A stretch of DNA of 64,000 nt, taken from positions 21,068,803-21,132,802 of the forward strand of contig CM028339.1 of NCBI GenBank assembly GCA_016647705.1, read 5' to 3'. The DNA is from Eucommia ulmoides (taxonomy: Eukaryota > Streptophyta > Magnoliopsida > Garryales > Eucommiaceae). A program made the translations under genes and the position numbers. A model generated the notes under the pieces. That model had not been told where the DNA came from. It was given only the letters and a program-made list of their open reading frames with translations, and did no database searches. This document shows, one piece after another, positions 48,629-60,640 of this stretch (position 1 is the stretch's first letter; the number at the start of each line of letters is the position of its first letter).

Positions 48629-48905
48629 AATGTCCGTACCATTCATTTGCCTTATATTTAATCTTAACCATCAATTTACAATAGTACAAAACTACTTAAA
48701 CATAAATGAAAAAATCAACAGGTTGCATTGACTTGCCCAACCATTTTTTCCCCTTTCTTAGGTAGAGAAAGTGATGGGTAAAACCCTATTGTATCACTGG
48801 GGTATATACTAATCCATTAAGTGTATCTCGTGTAATATATTTTATCTTGATATTTAAACTACATAAGTTAACCCTATAATAGGATAAGTTGTATTAATTT
48901 GACCC
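48629..48905. other. AT-rich spacer
   Basis: No gene, repeat boundary or RNA is recognisable here. Confidence 0.4.
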
Positions 48906-48908
48906 TTA

Positions 48909-49781
48909 CGGCATGTTTGGTTGGACGGATTGAGGACGAAATGGAATCGCATTCTACCCTCGATTCCTATTCCGTTATTTGGTTTTTCAATAGAATCACT
49001 TTTATGATTCCATTGGAATGAAAATCAAAGAAATGAGATTCCATTTGAAATGAGATGGAATCAAATCTAACCCAATGGAATCAAAATTAAAATTACAAAA
49101 AAATTCATCACTGATCCAGCCCAATTCAAAAATTAGAGAACATAAGGAGAAATTAAAGAACAGAAAATTTAGAACAAAAACAAAAAATTGAAAACAGAAA
49201 CTGAAAATTGAGAACAAAAAAAATAAAAATTGAGAGCAAAGAATTAGAGAACAAAAACAAAAAATTGGTAATAGAAAATTGAGAACAGAAACAGAAAATT
49301 GAGATTAAAAACAGAAAATTGAGAATAGAAACAGAAAATTAAAGAACTAAAAATTGATAACAGAAACAAAAAATTAAAGAACTGAAAAATTAAGAATAGA
49401 AGCAAAAAATTAAAGAATAAAGAATTGAGAACAAAAACTGAAAATTGAGAACACAAACTGAAAATTAAGAACAAAAATTGAAAATTAGGAACAGAAATTG
49501 AAAATTAAGAACATAAACTAAAAATTGAGAACAAAAACAGAAATTAGAGAACAAAAACTGAAAATTGAATGGAATAGTGAAATATAATAAAATAAGGGAC
49601 GGAATGAAATAGTGAAATATAATAAAATTTCACTATTTCATTACTTCCCTCATTCCATACCACCCAAATAAGTTAATGGAATAGCGATTCCATCGACAAT
49701 TCCATTTCATTCCTCCTTTCATTCTATTACATATTCCATTTCATTCCACTCTCATTATATTCCGTCCAACCAAATGAGCCG
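48909..49781. mobile_element. PIF/Harbinger-like nonautonomous element (873 bp)
   Basis: Flanked by TTA on both sides (48906-48908, 49782-49784). Terminal repeats CGGCATGTTTGGTTGGACGG and inverted CGGCTCATTTGGTTGGACGG match at 17 of 20 positions. The interior at 49130-49570 is about 18 repeats of a 22-26-bp word built on AAAATTGAGAACAAAAACAG. No transposase was seen. Confidence 0.8.
49130..49570. repeat. ~24-bp AAAATTGAGAACARAAACAG repeats
   Basis: Tandem, diverged copies inside the Harbinger-like element. The same word, direct or inverted, fills 13230-13780 and 60990-61480, linking the three elements as one family. Confidence 0.8.
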
Positions 49782-49784
49782 TTA

Positions 49785-50400
49785 ATATTTTTAAATGATT
49801 CTTACTCAATACGCATATTCTAATTAATTTCTCAATTGACCACGTATACTAATTAATAACATAAAAAATTTATCAAACAAAGTAAATTATATGTTTGATA
49901 TTAAATTGAAATGCTTGATATTTTAAACTAAGCCCCTGCTTATTTTCACATACTATCCAATTGAAAAAGTTCATATAATAGAGCATATTTATTAAATTTG
50001 TTTCCAACTTAATTTTTCAACTAAGCACTTCAATTTCCAAATTACATGATTGAGTTGTGACGTCACAAATGTACTAACTTTAATCCCAATTTAATAACTT
50101 AGTTTTTCCAAATTATCCACTAATGTTTCTAAATATGTCATAATTTATGAAGATATTTCAATTCGTATTGTAATTAGTTATGTTAATTGATGAATTACAT
50201 AATTATTATTCACAAACTCACCAAATTTAATCCTGATCGAAGAAATTGAACTTGCTTTTTACCGATTAGCACGTAATGTTTATAAATATGTGCTAATTTA
50301 TGATGATATTCAGATCATGTTCAATGTCAATAGTTGACCTATGTAATTGAATCGTGAAATTATAACGAAACATCATGTAATATTATTCATAGCCCAAAAT
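49785..50400. other. AT-rich spacer with a degenerate duplication
   Basis: No gene is seen. A block near 50110-50160 (TAATGTTTCTAAATATGTC then ATAATTTATGAAGATATT) recurs near 50272-50320, about 160 bp apart. Confidence 0.45.
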
Positions 50401-50640
50401 CTTTCAAATATCACCTACACCCTAAAACCAAATCAATACACACTAAACACTATATGCTAAAACCTAAACAATAATATATGATAAGCCATAGTCACAAAAC
50501 CCAAAACCCTAAAACCTTAGCCTTATCCCCCCAAACCCTAAAGACAAACCCAAAATCATAAACCCTTTACACTTAATCCTAAACCATACACCCTTTACCA
50601 TAAAACCTTAATCTTAAACCCTAAAACTTAATCTAAAAAA
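50400..50640. repeat. degenerate telomere-like (CCCTAAA)n patch
   Basis: Many AACCCTAAA and AAACCCTAAAACC words and one-base variants (CCTTAAA, CCATAAA, CCATACA) are packed into about 240 bp on the plus strand. The plant telomere repeat is CCCTAAA/TTTAGGG. No long perfect run remains. Confidence 0.55.
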
Positions 50641-50694
50641 ATCAATTGTAATACAAATTACTATAAATTATCCCCTAATGTATAAATGCATCCA

Positions 50695-51597
50695 CTATCG
50701 TTGTTGGGCATAACGGTTTCCTAGACCAAATAATAGTGCCCACAAACCAAATAATAGTGCCACCAATGTACATATTGTTGTCACCAACAATGTTTGCTTT
50801 AACCCTAATTTATCATCAACACCCATGACGTTTGAGGTAACAAGGCCTGGAAGATGTTTTTTTTTGCCTAAATTAATGTTGTCATAGAACAAATATTTGC
50901 TTCCACGACTAGAACATACATACATTGCATTACAAACTCAAATAATGAAAATAACTTCCATTTATCATATGCCACCTACCATTTGTCGATGCCACCAATA
51001 TATAAATACACTTTCATTGAGGCATTTATATAAATAATTAGTGCACATAACATTTGACAACAAAATCTAATAATTTTCTAACAATTGATTACAGATAAAA
51101 CCTACCAAAATACAATAAAAACCAAAACCACAAATTGATGGTTTTATTTTCTTTCTTATGGACATTTATTCAAACATGTTGTGCACTATGCTCCTTGTAG
51201 ACCATCCAAGTAAGGTCTAAAGACACAATAAGGAGTACTCAAAGGACCTTCTCCCTTCTTCTTTATCATCTCTTCAAGTTCGTTTTTCCTCCTTTGTAAT
51301 TCAGGGATTACTTGTCATGCTCTGGATCCAATCATCGTACCAGAGAAAGAACCCACATGATGAAGCCCATCACATCTGTTACAACCTAATGTGATTTTAA
51401 AGTGAAAAACAAAAGAACAAAAGGGCAAAATCTTCTATTTTTAAGTTTGGTGATACAAGAACAAAATAATTAAGTAAAATCTTGTAAGATGATCATACCT
51501 TATAGTTCTCACATGTAAAAAACCTTCGACCGAAATTCAATTATGTCCATGAAGTTATCATGACAACCCTTCTTCCACAATTGCATTGAACATCCAT
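50695..51597 (-). pseudogene. GRF-type zinc-finger protein remnant with C-terminal membrane segment
   Basis: Exon 1 (51499-51597) reads MDVQCNCGRRVVMITSWT, stop TAA, LNFGRRFFTCENYK. This is the GRF zinc-finger pattern CxCG...TSxT..NxGRxFxxC, interrupted by a nonsense codon, with donor AAG|GTATGATC. A second block (51380-51190) gives FLWYDDWIQS and PELQRRKNELEEMIKKK with a frameshift and stops, the linker and coiled coil usual after this finger. A third block at 50695-50925 encodes TLLVTTICTLVALLFGLW, a likely membrane helix. The order finger, coiled coil, membrane helix matches small GRF proteins common in plant genomes and transposons. Confidence 0.55.
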
Positions 51598-51650
51598 AAT
51601 TAATTCTCACTTACTAGTTCTGATGCCCAATTTTCGCAACAATTTCTCCT

Positions 51651-52695
51651 CAATCTTCTCTTTCTATCTTTATAGGGTTTTCTTCTAATTGATTAAAATG
51701 GATCTTTGGGATTAAAAAAGGCTCTTATATATATTAAAACAAATTAGGAATGGAAACCAAGTAAAATGGATCATACTGGTCCCACCAGATAAAATACCGG
51801 TGCCACCAACAGAATAGGAACATATGCCAAGTTCAAAAGATAATACTTGTGCCACTGATTAAATATTGGCGCCACCAATAATTTTTTCTTCTTCTTGAAA
51901 CTACCTTAAATTGAGCTTGGAAATTTGTTCATTTAACTTGCAATTTTTTAAATAATTCTTGTAAAAGTAACTTGTCATTTTTTACCGAAACTTGTAACTT
52001 TTAGGTCAAAAGTTGTAAGTGTTCTGATGACCTACAATCGGCTAGCGAAAAAATCACCTTGAAATCTGAAATATGACTTTTTAAAAGCCTTTGGATGGGA
52101 CATGGAAGGTTGAGATTGCGCCACATGGTACCGGATTGGACATCAATGGTTAGGATGGAAGAGAATCTGTCCCTTTTTAAGGTGAATGTATATACACCCA
52201 AAACCACTTGGGTGTATTGAAGTAAAATCCATAATATTACTATGTTTCTTTATTCAAAATCTATTCATGTAGTATGTGTTGAATTTAATATTTTGATGGA
52301 CAATTAAACGTTGATATTTTACAGAACTAATAGGTTTATTGAGTGATTTCATATTAGAAATTCTATGTGTTTAAATGAGAAAAAGAATTAATTGAAAAAG
52401 TTAATCGTTGAAGATTTACAAGACGAAGATTTTATGAAGCGATTCAAGATGGGTGCAAAGTAAAGACATTGAAGATTTTTTTAGCATTAAAGATTTTTTA
52501 TATTCTTAGGTAAAAACTACTCATTACTCTTATACTCTTAATGCAACCTGAATTAGGATTATGCACGACACTTTAAAATGCGTAATCATATGTGTGTTGT
52601 CGTCAAAAGTGATAAATTTAAGATCCAAATAGATTTTATAAAGTGTTAAAATCATAAAAATATTTTTGACAAAATGGTGAAGTGAGAAAATATTT
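51651..52695. other. AT-rich spacer
   Basis: No gene is recognised. Short local features are two CACCGGTGCCACCAA-like words near 51780 and 51850, and an inverted pair ATACACCCAA/TTGGGTGTAT at 52192-52219. Confidence 0.4.
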
Positions 52696-52714
52696 TCAAC
52701 ACATAAAATGATAA

Positions 52715-53010
52715 AGTTTCTAGTCAACTCGGTCAACCGACGAAAAAGGTCGGTCAACTAACCAAAACAGTAGGTTGAAAGAAAATGTGTGAGGAAGTTA
52801 CTAGCCAATTCGATTAACCAAGAAAATGGGTCGGTTGACTAACAAAAACAGTGGCTTGAAGGAAGTTAAAAGAGGAGTACATTGACCGAATTGGTTAACT
52901 GAATAAGAGGATCAATTGATCAACGGGTAATTGAGCAATGATAAAAAAGTTGACTGTTGCAGGAGTCGGTCAACTGAAGGTAAGGTGGTCAACCAACGGG
53001 TGCAGAACAA
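52715..53010. repeat. degenerate repeats of GGTCAACCGAC/GTCGGTTGACTAAC words
   Basis: The block AGTCAACTCGGTCAACCGAC, AACCAAAACAGTAGGTTGAA recurs about 90 bp later in altered form (CGATTAACCAAGAAAATGGG, TCGGTTGACTAAC) and again near 52880 and 52965. Forward and inverted words alternate, giving hairpin potential. Confidence 0.6.
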
Positions 53011-55460
53011 TCAACTTTGACTTTTTTCGTTTCGCATGTTCTTTTACCCAAATCCTATGATTTTGAACGTTGGAAAAAGATATTTTTTTGGAGATTTGAG
53101 TATATTGCTATTATATTTCATATATCATTAAAATCCTATAATTTGGTCTATATATTAATTAATTTTTTGAATTGAATTAGTAAAACTACTTCCTATATTT
53201 AAGAGTTTTGAATCTAAAAAGTTGTAGGGACCAAATCAAGTTTTTCTAAGATTTTTTAATGGAATATATCTATTTTGATATTATATCATATATATAGGGT
53301 CTTAGAGTATCATTTTAAGCTTTATCATTTGGAAACTAGTTATTATAGGTATAGTTTGATTTCTATTTATAGAGACCTGTATTCTCAACTTTAGGTAATC
53401 AAGAACAATCAACATTTACTTTAAAAGAGAGTGATCTTTGTTGAAATATTTTCTAAGAGAGTTATTTTGATAGAGTTCTTGATCGGAGCGTGAAAAAGTT
53501 TTCATCACTGGCTTTGCTCAACACTGAGCTATCTTATCTATTTTTCAAGAAATCTCGGTGAAATCTTTCCAAGTTAATTTAAGTGTTTTTTTTAGATTAT
53601 CTAATTGATTACTTGGAATATTTGTTTCAGAAAAATCATTGTTTTGTTTGAAAATCTTGCATATCTTAAGAAACGATTTTTGCCTACGAAATCTAATTAA
53701 ATATTATTTGAGCTTTAAATTGAGTAAATCAAATGTATTTCTCACGTAGTTCTATCACACGGTTTTCGTTATTTTGAACATTATTGTTTTAAGGTGGTAG
53801 AAGCTCTTGTGAAAAGAAACTCGTGAATTTTTTGTATTTGCGAATGCGAATGGATTAAACATATTTGGGACGGTGTCTAATCAGAGTAGTTAGAGTTTAA
53901 TCTTTAACCTATGAAAATGATTAGGTTTTGTCTTTAGACTGTTAAAAATATTAGATTTTGATTCTTCCTGTGATAAAATTAAGTTAGTTTTTAACATGAA
54001 AGAAAGATAAAGTTTTTTTCTAAGCCTGTGAAAAGGAAAAAATGTAATAGTGTAGGAGTGTAAAGATTTGATTCTTAGTCTACGAAAAAAATAATATTAA
54101 TTCTGAACTTGTAAAAATGATTATAAGGGTTTGGTTCCTACCTCAGAAATAAATTAAGGGATTGGTGAATTGCGAAAGTCTATGGAGCTTGGAGTCCAAC
54201 ATAATCTTTGTTCACGTGGTAATTTTTTTAAAATATAAAGACTCGGACAAGCTATTTTTGTCTATTTCAACTTTGGCGCAATTTGCACGCTTGTTTGTTT
54301 TTTCTATGGTTGAAAGCCAGGGAATGTTAGTCCAAAAAAAAACAGAACTAGGGAATATCCTTCCTGAGAGAGAGAGGCGTCGGTAGGATGATTAAGAATA
54401 TGGGAAGGATCATAGCAGCCATGGAATAAAATCCATCTTTATTTGTACATTTCTCGTCCTCTGTACTTGAAAGTTGGAAAGATAGAGGGGGGCGAGGGAG
54501 GAATTAATAATGGTCAAAAAGCAGAGCTGAAAGATAGTGGAGGAATACTTGTTTGAAGAATAAATTAAAGATGGCTTTGGCGCTTTGCACGCCCGTTTCA
54601 TTTGGATAAATACATACATAAAGCGATGTGATTTTTTATTAGAAAAAATGTCAGAAATAATTTGTTTGTTTATTATTTTTCTCTTAAAATTATTATTTTT
54701 GTTCTGGAAAAACTTAGAATAAAAATAGAAATTTGGAACAATTTTATTTTATTCTCAAAAATTTGCTTAAAACGTTTGGGAACATAAAAAATGCAATGTT
54801 TTTTTTGTTTTTATATTTTTGTTAACATTCTCAATTTAAGGGGAACAAAAATTAAAATATGATAATAAAATACTAAATAAATGTGGCCTTATATTTTAAT
54901 TTATATTTCATTCCTTGGAGTCCAACATTATTTTATACAAAATAAGAAAATTACCATTTTTGTCATTAAACTTACCGGATAAAACATTTGGTCTAAGTTC
55001 TTATGCCACGTAGCAATGTTGTGTGGTGTATAGTCCTACACAACATTATTAATTTAGTGTTTTATCCCTTTTTAAATGTTGATTATTTTTTGGTTCTCTA
55101 TCTAGCTAATGTTAATACGGGTTTGATAATTTTACCCTTTGCCTTTTAATTGTGTTTTAAGAAGATACAATTATGAAAAGAATCAGCATTTAATTAATAG
55201 CGATATTCTTTTAATTTCCTTTTTTTTTTAATCTTCAATTTTGCCTCTAATTGTCTTTTTATTGTCGCCTTCTTTGTGTACTTTGTGATTATGTAATTAG
55301 TGAACGTTCACTTAATAATCTTATTATTTTCTTCTGTTCATTTACATCTGAGCAGGTAGCTATTGGAAGTAAATGTTAACTACGAGTCATCCTAGAGTAC
55401 TTGGCGAGTATACCACTAAGATTGAAAGTTCACCATTTTTTTAATTATATTATATCATTA
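53011..55460. other. AT-rich intergenic DNA
   Basis: No convincing coding region or bounded element was found. A short repeat pair (TTGGCGCAATTTGCACGC near 54273 and TTGGCGCTTTGCACGCCC near 54577) is present, as are fragments resembling transposon interiors. A 53400-54100 stretch reads like untranslated retrotransposon leader but lacks LTR boundaries. Confidence 0.35.
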
Positions 55461-55467
55461 CTCACTT

Positions 55468-55704
55468 ATCCAAGAGGTGTTAGTCCGGTTGACAAGGAAA
55501 TGTGTCTCATTTTCTTGTCAACCAGAGTTCGACTCTCTTGGAAAGCACTCTGTGAATTAAATCTTGAATTTAATTTTGAATGCACTAGACCGATATAAGA
55601 GAGTATGCCCTTAAGATCGTCCGTAGAGGTGATTAATCGAGATGTATGTAAACTGATTCAGACAACATATTACCGTTAAAATAAATAAATAAATAAATAA
55701 AAAG
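55468..55704 (+). mobile_element. tRNA-derived SINE, full-length copy
   Basis: The head has RNA polymerase III box A-like TTAGTCCGGTTGACAAG (55480) and box B-like GAGTTCGACTC (55525). A family-specific body follows (GAATGCACTAGACCGATATA...CCCTTAAGATCGTCCGTAGA). The tail is TACCGTTAAAATAAATAAATA. A TCACTT pair (55462-55467 and 55705-55710) may be the target duplication. A second copy at 57412 confirms the family. Confidence 0.8.
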
Positions 55705-55710
55705 TCACTT

Positions 55711-56690
55711 GAGCAGTTTTAAATGATAGGTATCTTATCACATCATTTTTTTTTCTTCACATTTTTCAAGTGAATATTAAGTACATGCATATATCCTTAT
55801 TCACAATTGAGCACGTGGTTAGTGAAGATTCACTAATTGGGTTTTCATTTGTTTAGTATTTATGTTTCCAAATTCTTATTCCCTTTACCTAAAGTTTAAA
55901 ATTTAAGAACAAAAACATATTTGGTTAAGATGTTTTTGTTCCCAAATATTTTCAAAAAAATTTACGTTAATTCCATAATTCTTGAGATTTTGAGAACCAA
56001 CACAATGTTAGCTTCCATCCTAACTTATTCTCACTTAAATGGACAAAGTAGGCATTTTTTAAATTCTTAATGAAATCGTCATTCCAAACTTTTTTAGCCT
56101 CAACTATAGAGAAGTGATTTTTTTCCTTTTATTCATCAATTTAGGCAAGATAAACCTAATAAATTACTTTCCTATAATTATTTTGTTTAGTTGTAATCAA
56201 TCTTATAGATATATGTAAGTTTATCATTTACATTTAAAGGAGAGAGAGAGACAGAGAGAGAACTAATAGTGTAACTAAACGTGCTTGTTTGATTTTGTTT
56301 TAATAAATTATGAAACAATTTAAAAACAATTGTTACCAAACGTATTTACGTTCTTAGGATTATTGAGAACATAAACATAATGCTCATCCCCTTTTTTAAG
56401 AGTAGAAATAGAAAAACGAAAGATGTTAACGGAACGGAACCTAGATTCTTTATTTTATCATTGTGATGATATGATGATACATGAGTTTATTCTAAGTGAA
56501 TGTTAACTACATTATATTTTTCATAATATTTTGTTAGCATGTGGTTAGTGAACATCAACTGATTCAGATATACATAATCAGACAATAATGGACATTAATT
56601 GATTTAAATATAAATGATATTTGCAAATGATGGTCTAGTTAATCTACCGATGAACGTTCACTATTTGCATTATGTTTTTCTAGAAAATAG
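55711..56690. other. AT-rich intergenic DNA
   Basis: No gene is seen. Several GTGAACRTTCACTAATT-like short words recur, and there is a (GA)n run at 56243-56262. Confidence 0.35.
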
Positions 56691-57720
56691 TTGTAATGCC
56701 GCATGTGGCCTACTGACCTAGTAACTTTTGGGCCGAATCCACATAACTAAAAATGTTTAACCGAAGTTACTTATAGTAGCACACATGGTATTTTTAAATC
56801 AATCAATATTTTCTAATACATTCGATATGAGATCTCACAATATCCCTCACTCATAGACACAATGTCCTCGTCGATTGGCCTAATTTTGTCCCCTTGGTTG
56901 GTGGTGTAGATAACAGTCCATAAACAGACCCATAACCCTCCATAAACCGACACAAAGTACTTACTCTAGGGCCTCGTGTCATCTCCGGAGCCTCCACTCT
57001 ATCAACAACATAACAATACTTTTTCCGGACTAGAGTTGTTTTTTATACCATTTGTAACAACTCATGCAGTCCACTAGCCTAGTAACTTTTTAACCAAGTA
57101 CACGTAGCCCAAAATAATTAAGTCTAGTTACTAGTAGTATCTCACATGATAATTTATATATTAGACAATCGTTTCTAACAACATGAGCCCACCCTAGCTG
57201 AAACTACCCTAGCTGAAGGTGACATAAAACTCGTATAAACCTAATTTTTTCCCATCACATTATCGATGTAAGATATGGTCATCACAATTTTCTCCCGTTA
57301 TGTCCTAATGTCTTCGCTAGGTTAGGTATCAAATCTACTAATTAATGACTCGTAGTCAACTCCAATCACTTTAAATCCCTACACCCACAAAGTATAATGA
57401 GCCTTGGTCAGCTTTTTTTTTCTTTTTCTTTTTTAAACGGTAAGGTCAAAAGTGTGTCTTGGCCAACTTATACACACCTCGACTAATCATCTTACCGGCG
57501 ATATTAAGGGCGCACTTTCTCATATCGTCTTGGTGCATTCAAGATTAAATACAATATTTAATTCCGGAGTACTCTTCAAGAGAGTCGAATCTTGGTCGAC
57601 AAAAAAAAAAAAGAACACGAGACCCACTAACCTAATAACTTGTTTTAATTATTTTGGGTCAAGTGGACTTGGTCCAAAAGTTACTAGGCTAATGAGTCGT
57701 ATGGGATTTTACAATATTAG
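56690..57720. repeat. two direct and one inverted copy of an interspersed repeat
   Basis: The block CCTAGTAACTTTTGGGCC, CACATAACTAAAAATGTTTA, AGTTACT...AGTAGCACACATG near 56705 recurs near 57075 (CCTAGTAACTTTTTAACC, CCCAAAATAATTAAG). It recurs in both senses at 57620-57715 (TAACCTAATAACTTG and AAAAGTTACTAGGCTAATG). The last forms a hairpin. Family unknown; it looks like the ends of a transposon. Confidence 0.6.
57412..57600 (-). mobile_element. SINE, second copy, 5'-truncated
   Basis: In minus sense it starts GTCGACCAAGATTCGACTCTC (box B) and follows the body of the 55468 copy (CTTGAATGCACCAAGACGATA, GCCCTTAATATCGCCGGTAA). It ends ACCTTACCGTTTAAAAAAGA. Box A is missing, so it is probably truncated at the 5' end. 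Confidence 0.78.
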
Positions 57721-58144
57721 TGGATATGGATATCAAATCGAAGGGGAAGAAGAGATGATTAATATGGGGATGACATGAATATAATTAACGTTAAAAATTT
57801 TGTTGGTCGCTTTTTTCTTTGACTAACATTAGTTATAACATTTAAAATTTTGTAGTTTCTTATGCTTTTAGTCATTTTGTAATTTTCTTTTGTTTTTTAA
57901 TTGTTTAGCCAAAAAAAAATATAATTGAATGAAAGATACTTTATTTTTTTAATATTATTGAAGATTGAGTGTAGCGTGATTCGTTGCAGTTTTACTAAAT
58001 ATTTCCTCCACTTGCATGCACTGTTTTTGCATGCCTTTTGAGTTTCCATGCATTTTGGGATCTCATCTGACATCAAAAAGCTTTGTCTGAGAATATGATT
58101 CCAAAGCAAGATCGTAGAAGATTGAAATGGAATTTCAACCATCC

Positions 58145-58175
<31 letters not shown>

Positions 58176-58655
58176 TCACGCGTTCATACTCTCTTTTTAC
58201 AATCTTCCCTTCAACAGAATCTTTTTTTCCTAATTTAAGGCTACGTTTGTTTAGTTTTGAAGGGGAAAAATTATTTTTGGTCCCTATATTTTGGGCTGAG
58301 CTAATCTTGAAGTTTTTCAAATTGCATATTTAGTCCTTACATAATTTTTAAAATTTTTCAAAATAAAAAACCATATTAAAAATATTAGACGAAAAATAGG
58401 TTGTGCACAACACATGACCATCTAGTGAAGACATTTTTGTCATTTTATTATTCTACTAAATCTAAGATTATTTCCTCCAATCCTTTTTTTAATAATTTGT
58501 CTAAAAAATTAGAGAAATAAGCACTAATCGTGGTTATGAGTAACGAAATAAGAAAAATATCCCCATTAAAAGGTCACGTGCTGAACATAACATATTTTTT
58601 TCCAAAATCATTAACAACACTTTCAATTTTGTGAGAATGAAACAAATGTAAAACT
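57721..58655. other. AT-rich spacer with (AAT)n
   Basis: No gene is recognised. It contains a perfect (AAT)10 microsatellite at 58145-58174. A stretch resembling a MULE-like terminus (TTTTTGGTCCCTATATTTTG) lies near 58275. Confidence 0.4.
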
Positions 58656-58658
58656 TTA

Positions 58659-59509
58659 GGCCGTGTTTGATAACCGTTTTCATCCCATCCCATCCCATTT
58701 CCAAATTTTTTAGATTTATGTTTGGGAACACCCTTTGGTAAAATTGTTTCTCATTCCACCTCATCCCCAAATCCTAGAATTGATTCTTCATTTTGTGAAG
58801 AGGCTGAAAAACTGGAAAAAAAAATTGTTTCTTCCCATTCCCAAACCTAAAAAAAGACATACTTTGAATTAACAGAATTATTAGTGAGATCCTCTTTTGA
58901 ACTTTTATTAAGCTCATGTCACGATCATTTTTCTTCGTGCTTCTTTTCTTCGTGCATCGTCTTCTTCTCCATCTCCAACATCGACATCTCCGTCTTCTTC
59001 TTCGTCTGCTTCAACTCCTGGCCATCGTCGTTCGCTCGTCACCATCCTCCTCCATCGTCTTCGTCGTCGTTTTCACCATCCTCCTTCTCCTCCTTGTCGT
59101 TGTCCTCGATTTCGAGCTTGTCATTGTCATTTTCTTCACTCGTCATTGTCGTTCACTCGTCGTCGTTCGTCGTCGTCGCCGTCTTCTCTTGTCGCCATCG
59201 TCTTCAATTAGAGTTTCAATTTCGAGCAACAACTCTTGTTAGGGTTTCAATTTCGATTCGAGTTTAGGATTTCGATTTTGATTTCGATTGGAATTTCAAT
59301 TTCGATTGCTTGATGATTTCTTGATTGTAGTTTAGAGTTTGTTCTTGATTTCTAGGATAATATCGTTACCAAATGCGATTCTATTCCAAATAAAAAGTAA
59401 AAAATTTGTCGTTACCAAACATGATTCGGCTCCTAAGAAGGAAATAAAATTTTGATCCCATCCCATCCCACTTGGATGGGATGGGATAAAAACGGTTACC
59501 AAACAAGCC
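58659..59509. mobile_element. PIF/Harbinger-like nonautonomous element (851 bp)
   Basis: Terminal repeats GGCCGTGTTTGATAACCG and inverted GGCTTGTTTGGTAACCG continue into TTTTCATCCCATCCCATCCC on both sides. Flanks are TTA (58656-58658) and TTG (59510-59512), a one-mismatch TWA-type duplication. The interior at 58880-59270 is (TCGTCDTC)n-like low complexity; its open frames are not credible genes. Confidence 0.75.
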
Positions 59510-59512
59510 TTG

Positions 59513-60640
59513 AGGATGGAATATGCAATTTGACGAATCTCAAGGTTCATATAGACATCCACCCTATAATCCACTTAATATAATTTATCATTTTACCCTC
59601 ATATATTACAAAAATAAGTTAAATATTATATTATTAAGGGTATAATTATAATTTTACTCATTCTCCCTCACTTTCTTTCATTTTTTTTCCAAATTTGTGT
59701 GGAAAAAAAATTGTTTCGAAAATTGTACATTTTTCTTTCTATTTTCTTTGTCCTTCTATTTTCCATCCATACCAAACAAATTGTTTTTTTTTTGCAATCT
59801 TATTTTTTTTCATAAGTTTTTTTCATCCAACCAAACGCATACCGAAAATTATAATTTTCCTTGTTTAGAACTATAACCAGTTTTTACCCACTCAAAAGTG
59901 GTTAAAAACTTACTAAACATAAAACATTATATTTTTTTTACAAATTCCTATCTGTCCTATTATGAATACTATGATCTATAAATTTTGTTTAAAAGAATAC
60001 GAGAACAGGATAAAAATATAATTTTTTCTACTTTTTATTTTAAGGTTTTTAGTAACAAAAACATTAACCAAACGCATTCTCTTTTTTCGAAAAACAAATG
60101 TAAAATTATGTTCTAAATTTTTACTTTTGAGAGTTTTAGGAGCAGAAAGATTAACCAAACACATTATGTATTTCAAAAAAAAAATAAAAAAATGGTTAAA
60201 TCATGTTCAGGCCGGCCCCTGGCCAAGGCGGCCAGAGCATTGCTTAGGCCCCTAAATTTTGAGAGTCCTTGCAAATTGATTTCTATATTTTTAAGTTTTG
60301 ATTCAATCACTATACTTACTATCTTTTTTTTTTTCTTTTTTTTTCGGTTTATAAAAAATTTATAAATATTTTAATAAAATATTAAGAAATTCTTGGTGAA
60401 CAGTCCATGAACTTATAATTTTTGTCAATGCAGTTTACGTGGTACAATAATTTTTTTTAAAAATTCAAAGTTATCATACTACATTAAAGTCAATATAATT
60501 TTTCATGCAAACAATCACAATTACTTTAATGAAGCACAGTAATTTTAAATTTTTTATAGAATTATTGAACGTTTGAAAAAATGATTATATCGAGTAGGTT
60601 AAATGAATAGTGAATTGCAATATTTAAAATTATGGGAAAA
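59513..60640. other. AT-rich DNA with a transposon-end fragment
   Basis: No gene is seen. At 60211-60260 the words GGCCGGCCCCTGGCC and GCTTAGGCCCCTAAATTTTG resemble one end of a known type of plant hAT-like element, but no partner end is visible. Confidence 0.4.

Noticed and set aside
55468..55560. Possible functional tRNA gene
   Set aside because: Pol III box-like words are present, but no cloverleaf or anticodon stem can be formed; the repeated body and A-rich tail show a SINE.
58884..59267. 127- and 108-codon serine/arginine/leucine-rich frames
   Set aside because: They are offset readings of a TCGTC-type simple repeat inside a Harbinger-like element; no domain and no codon bias.
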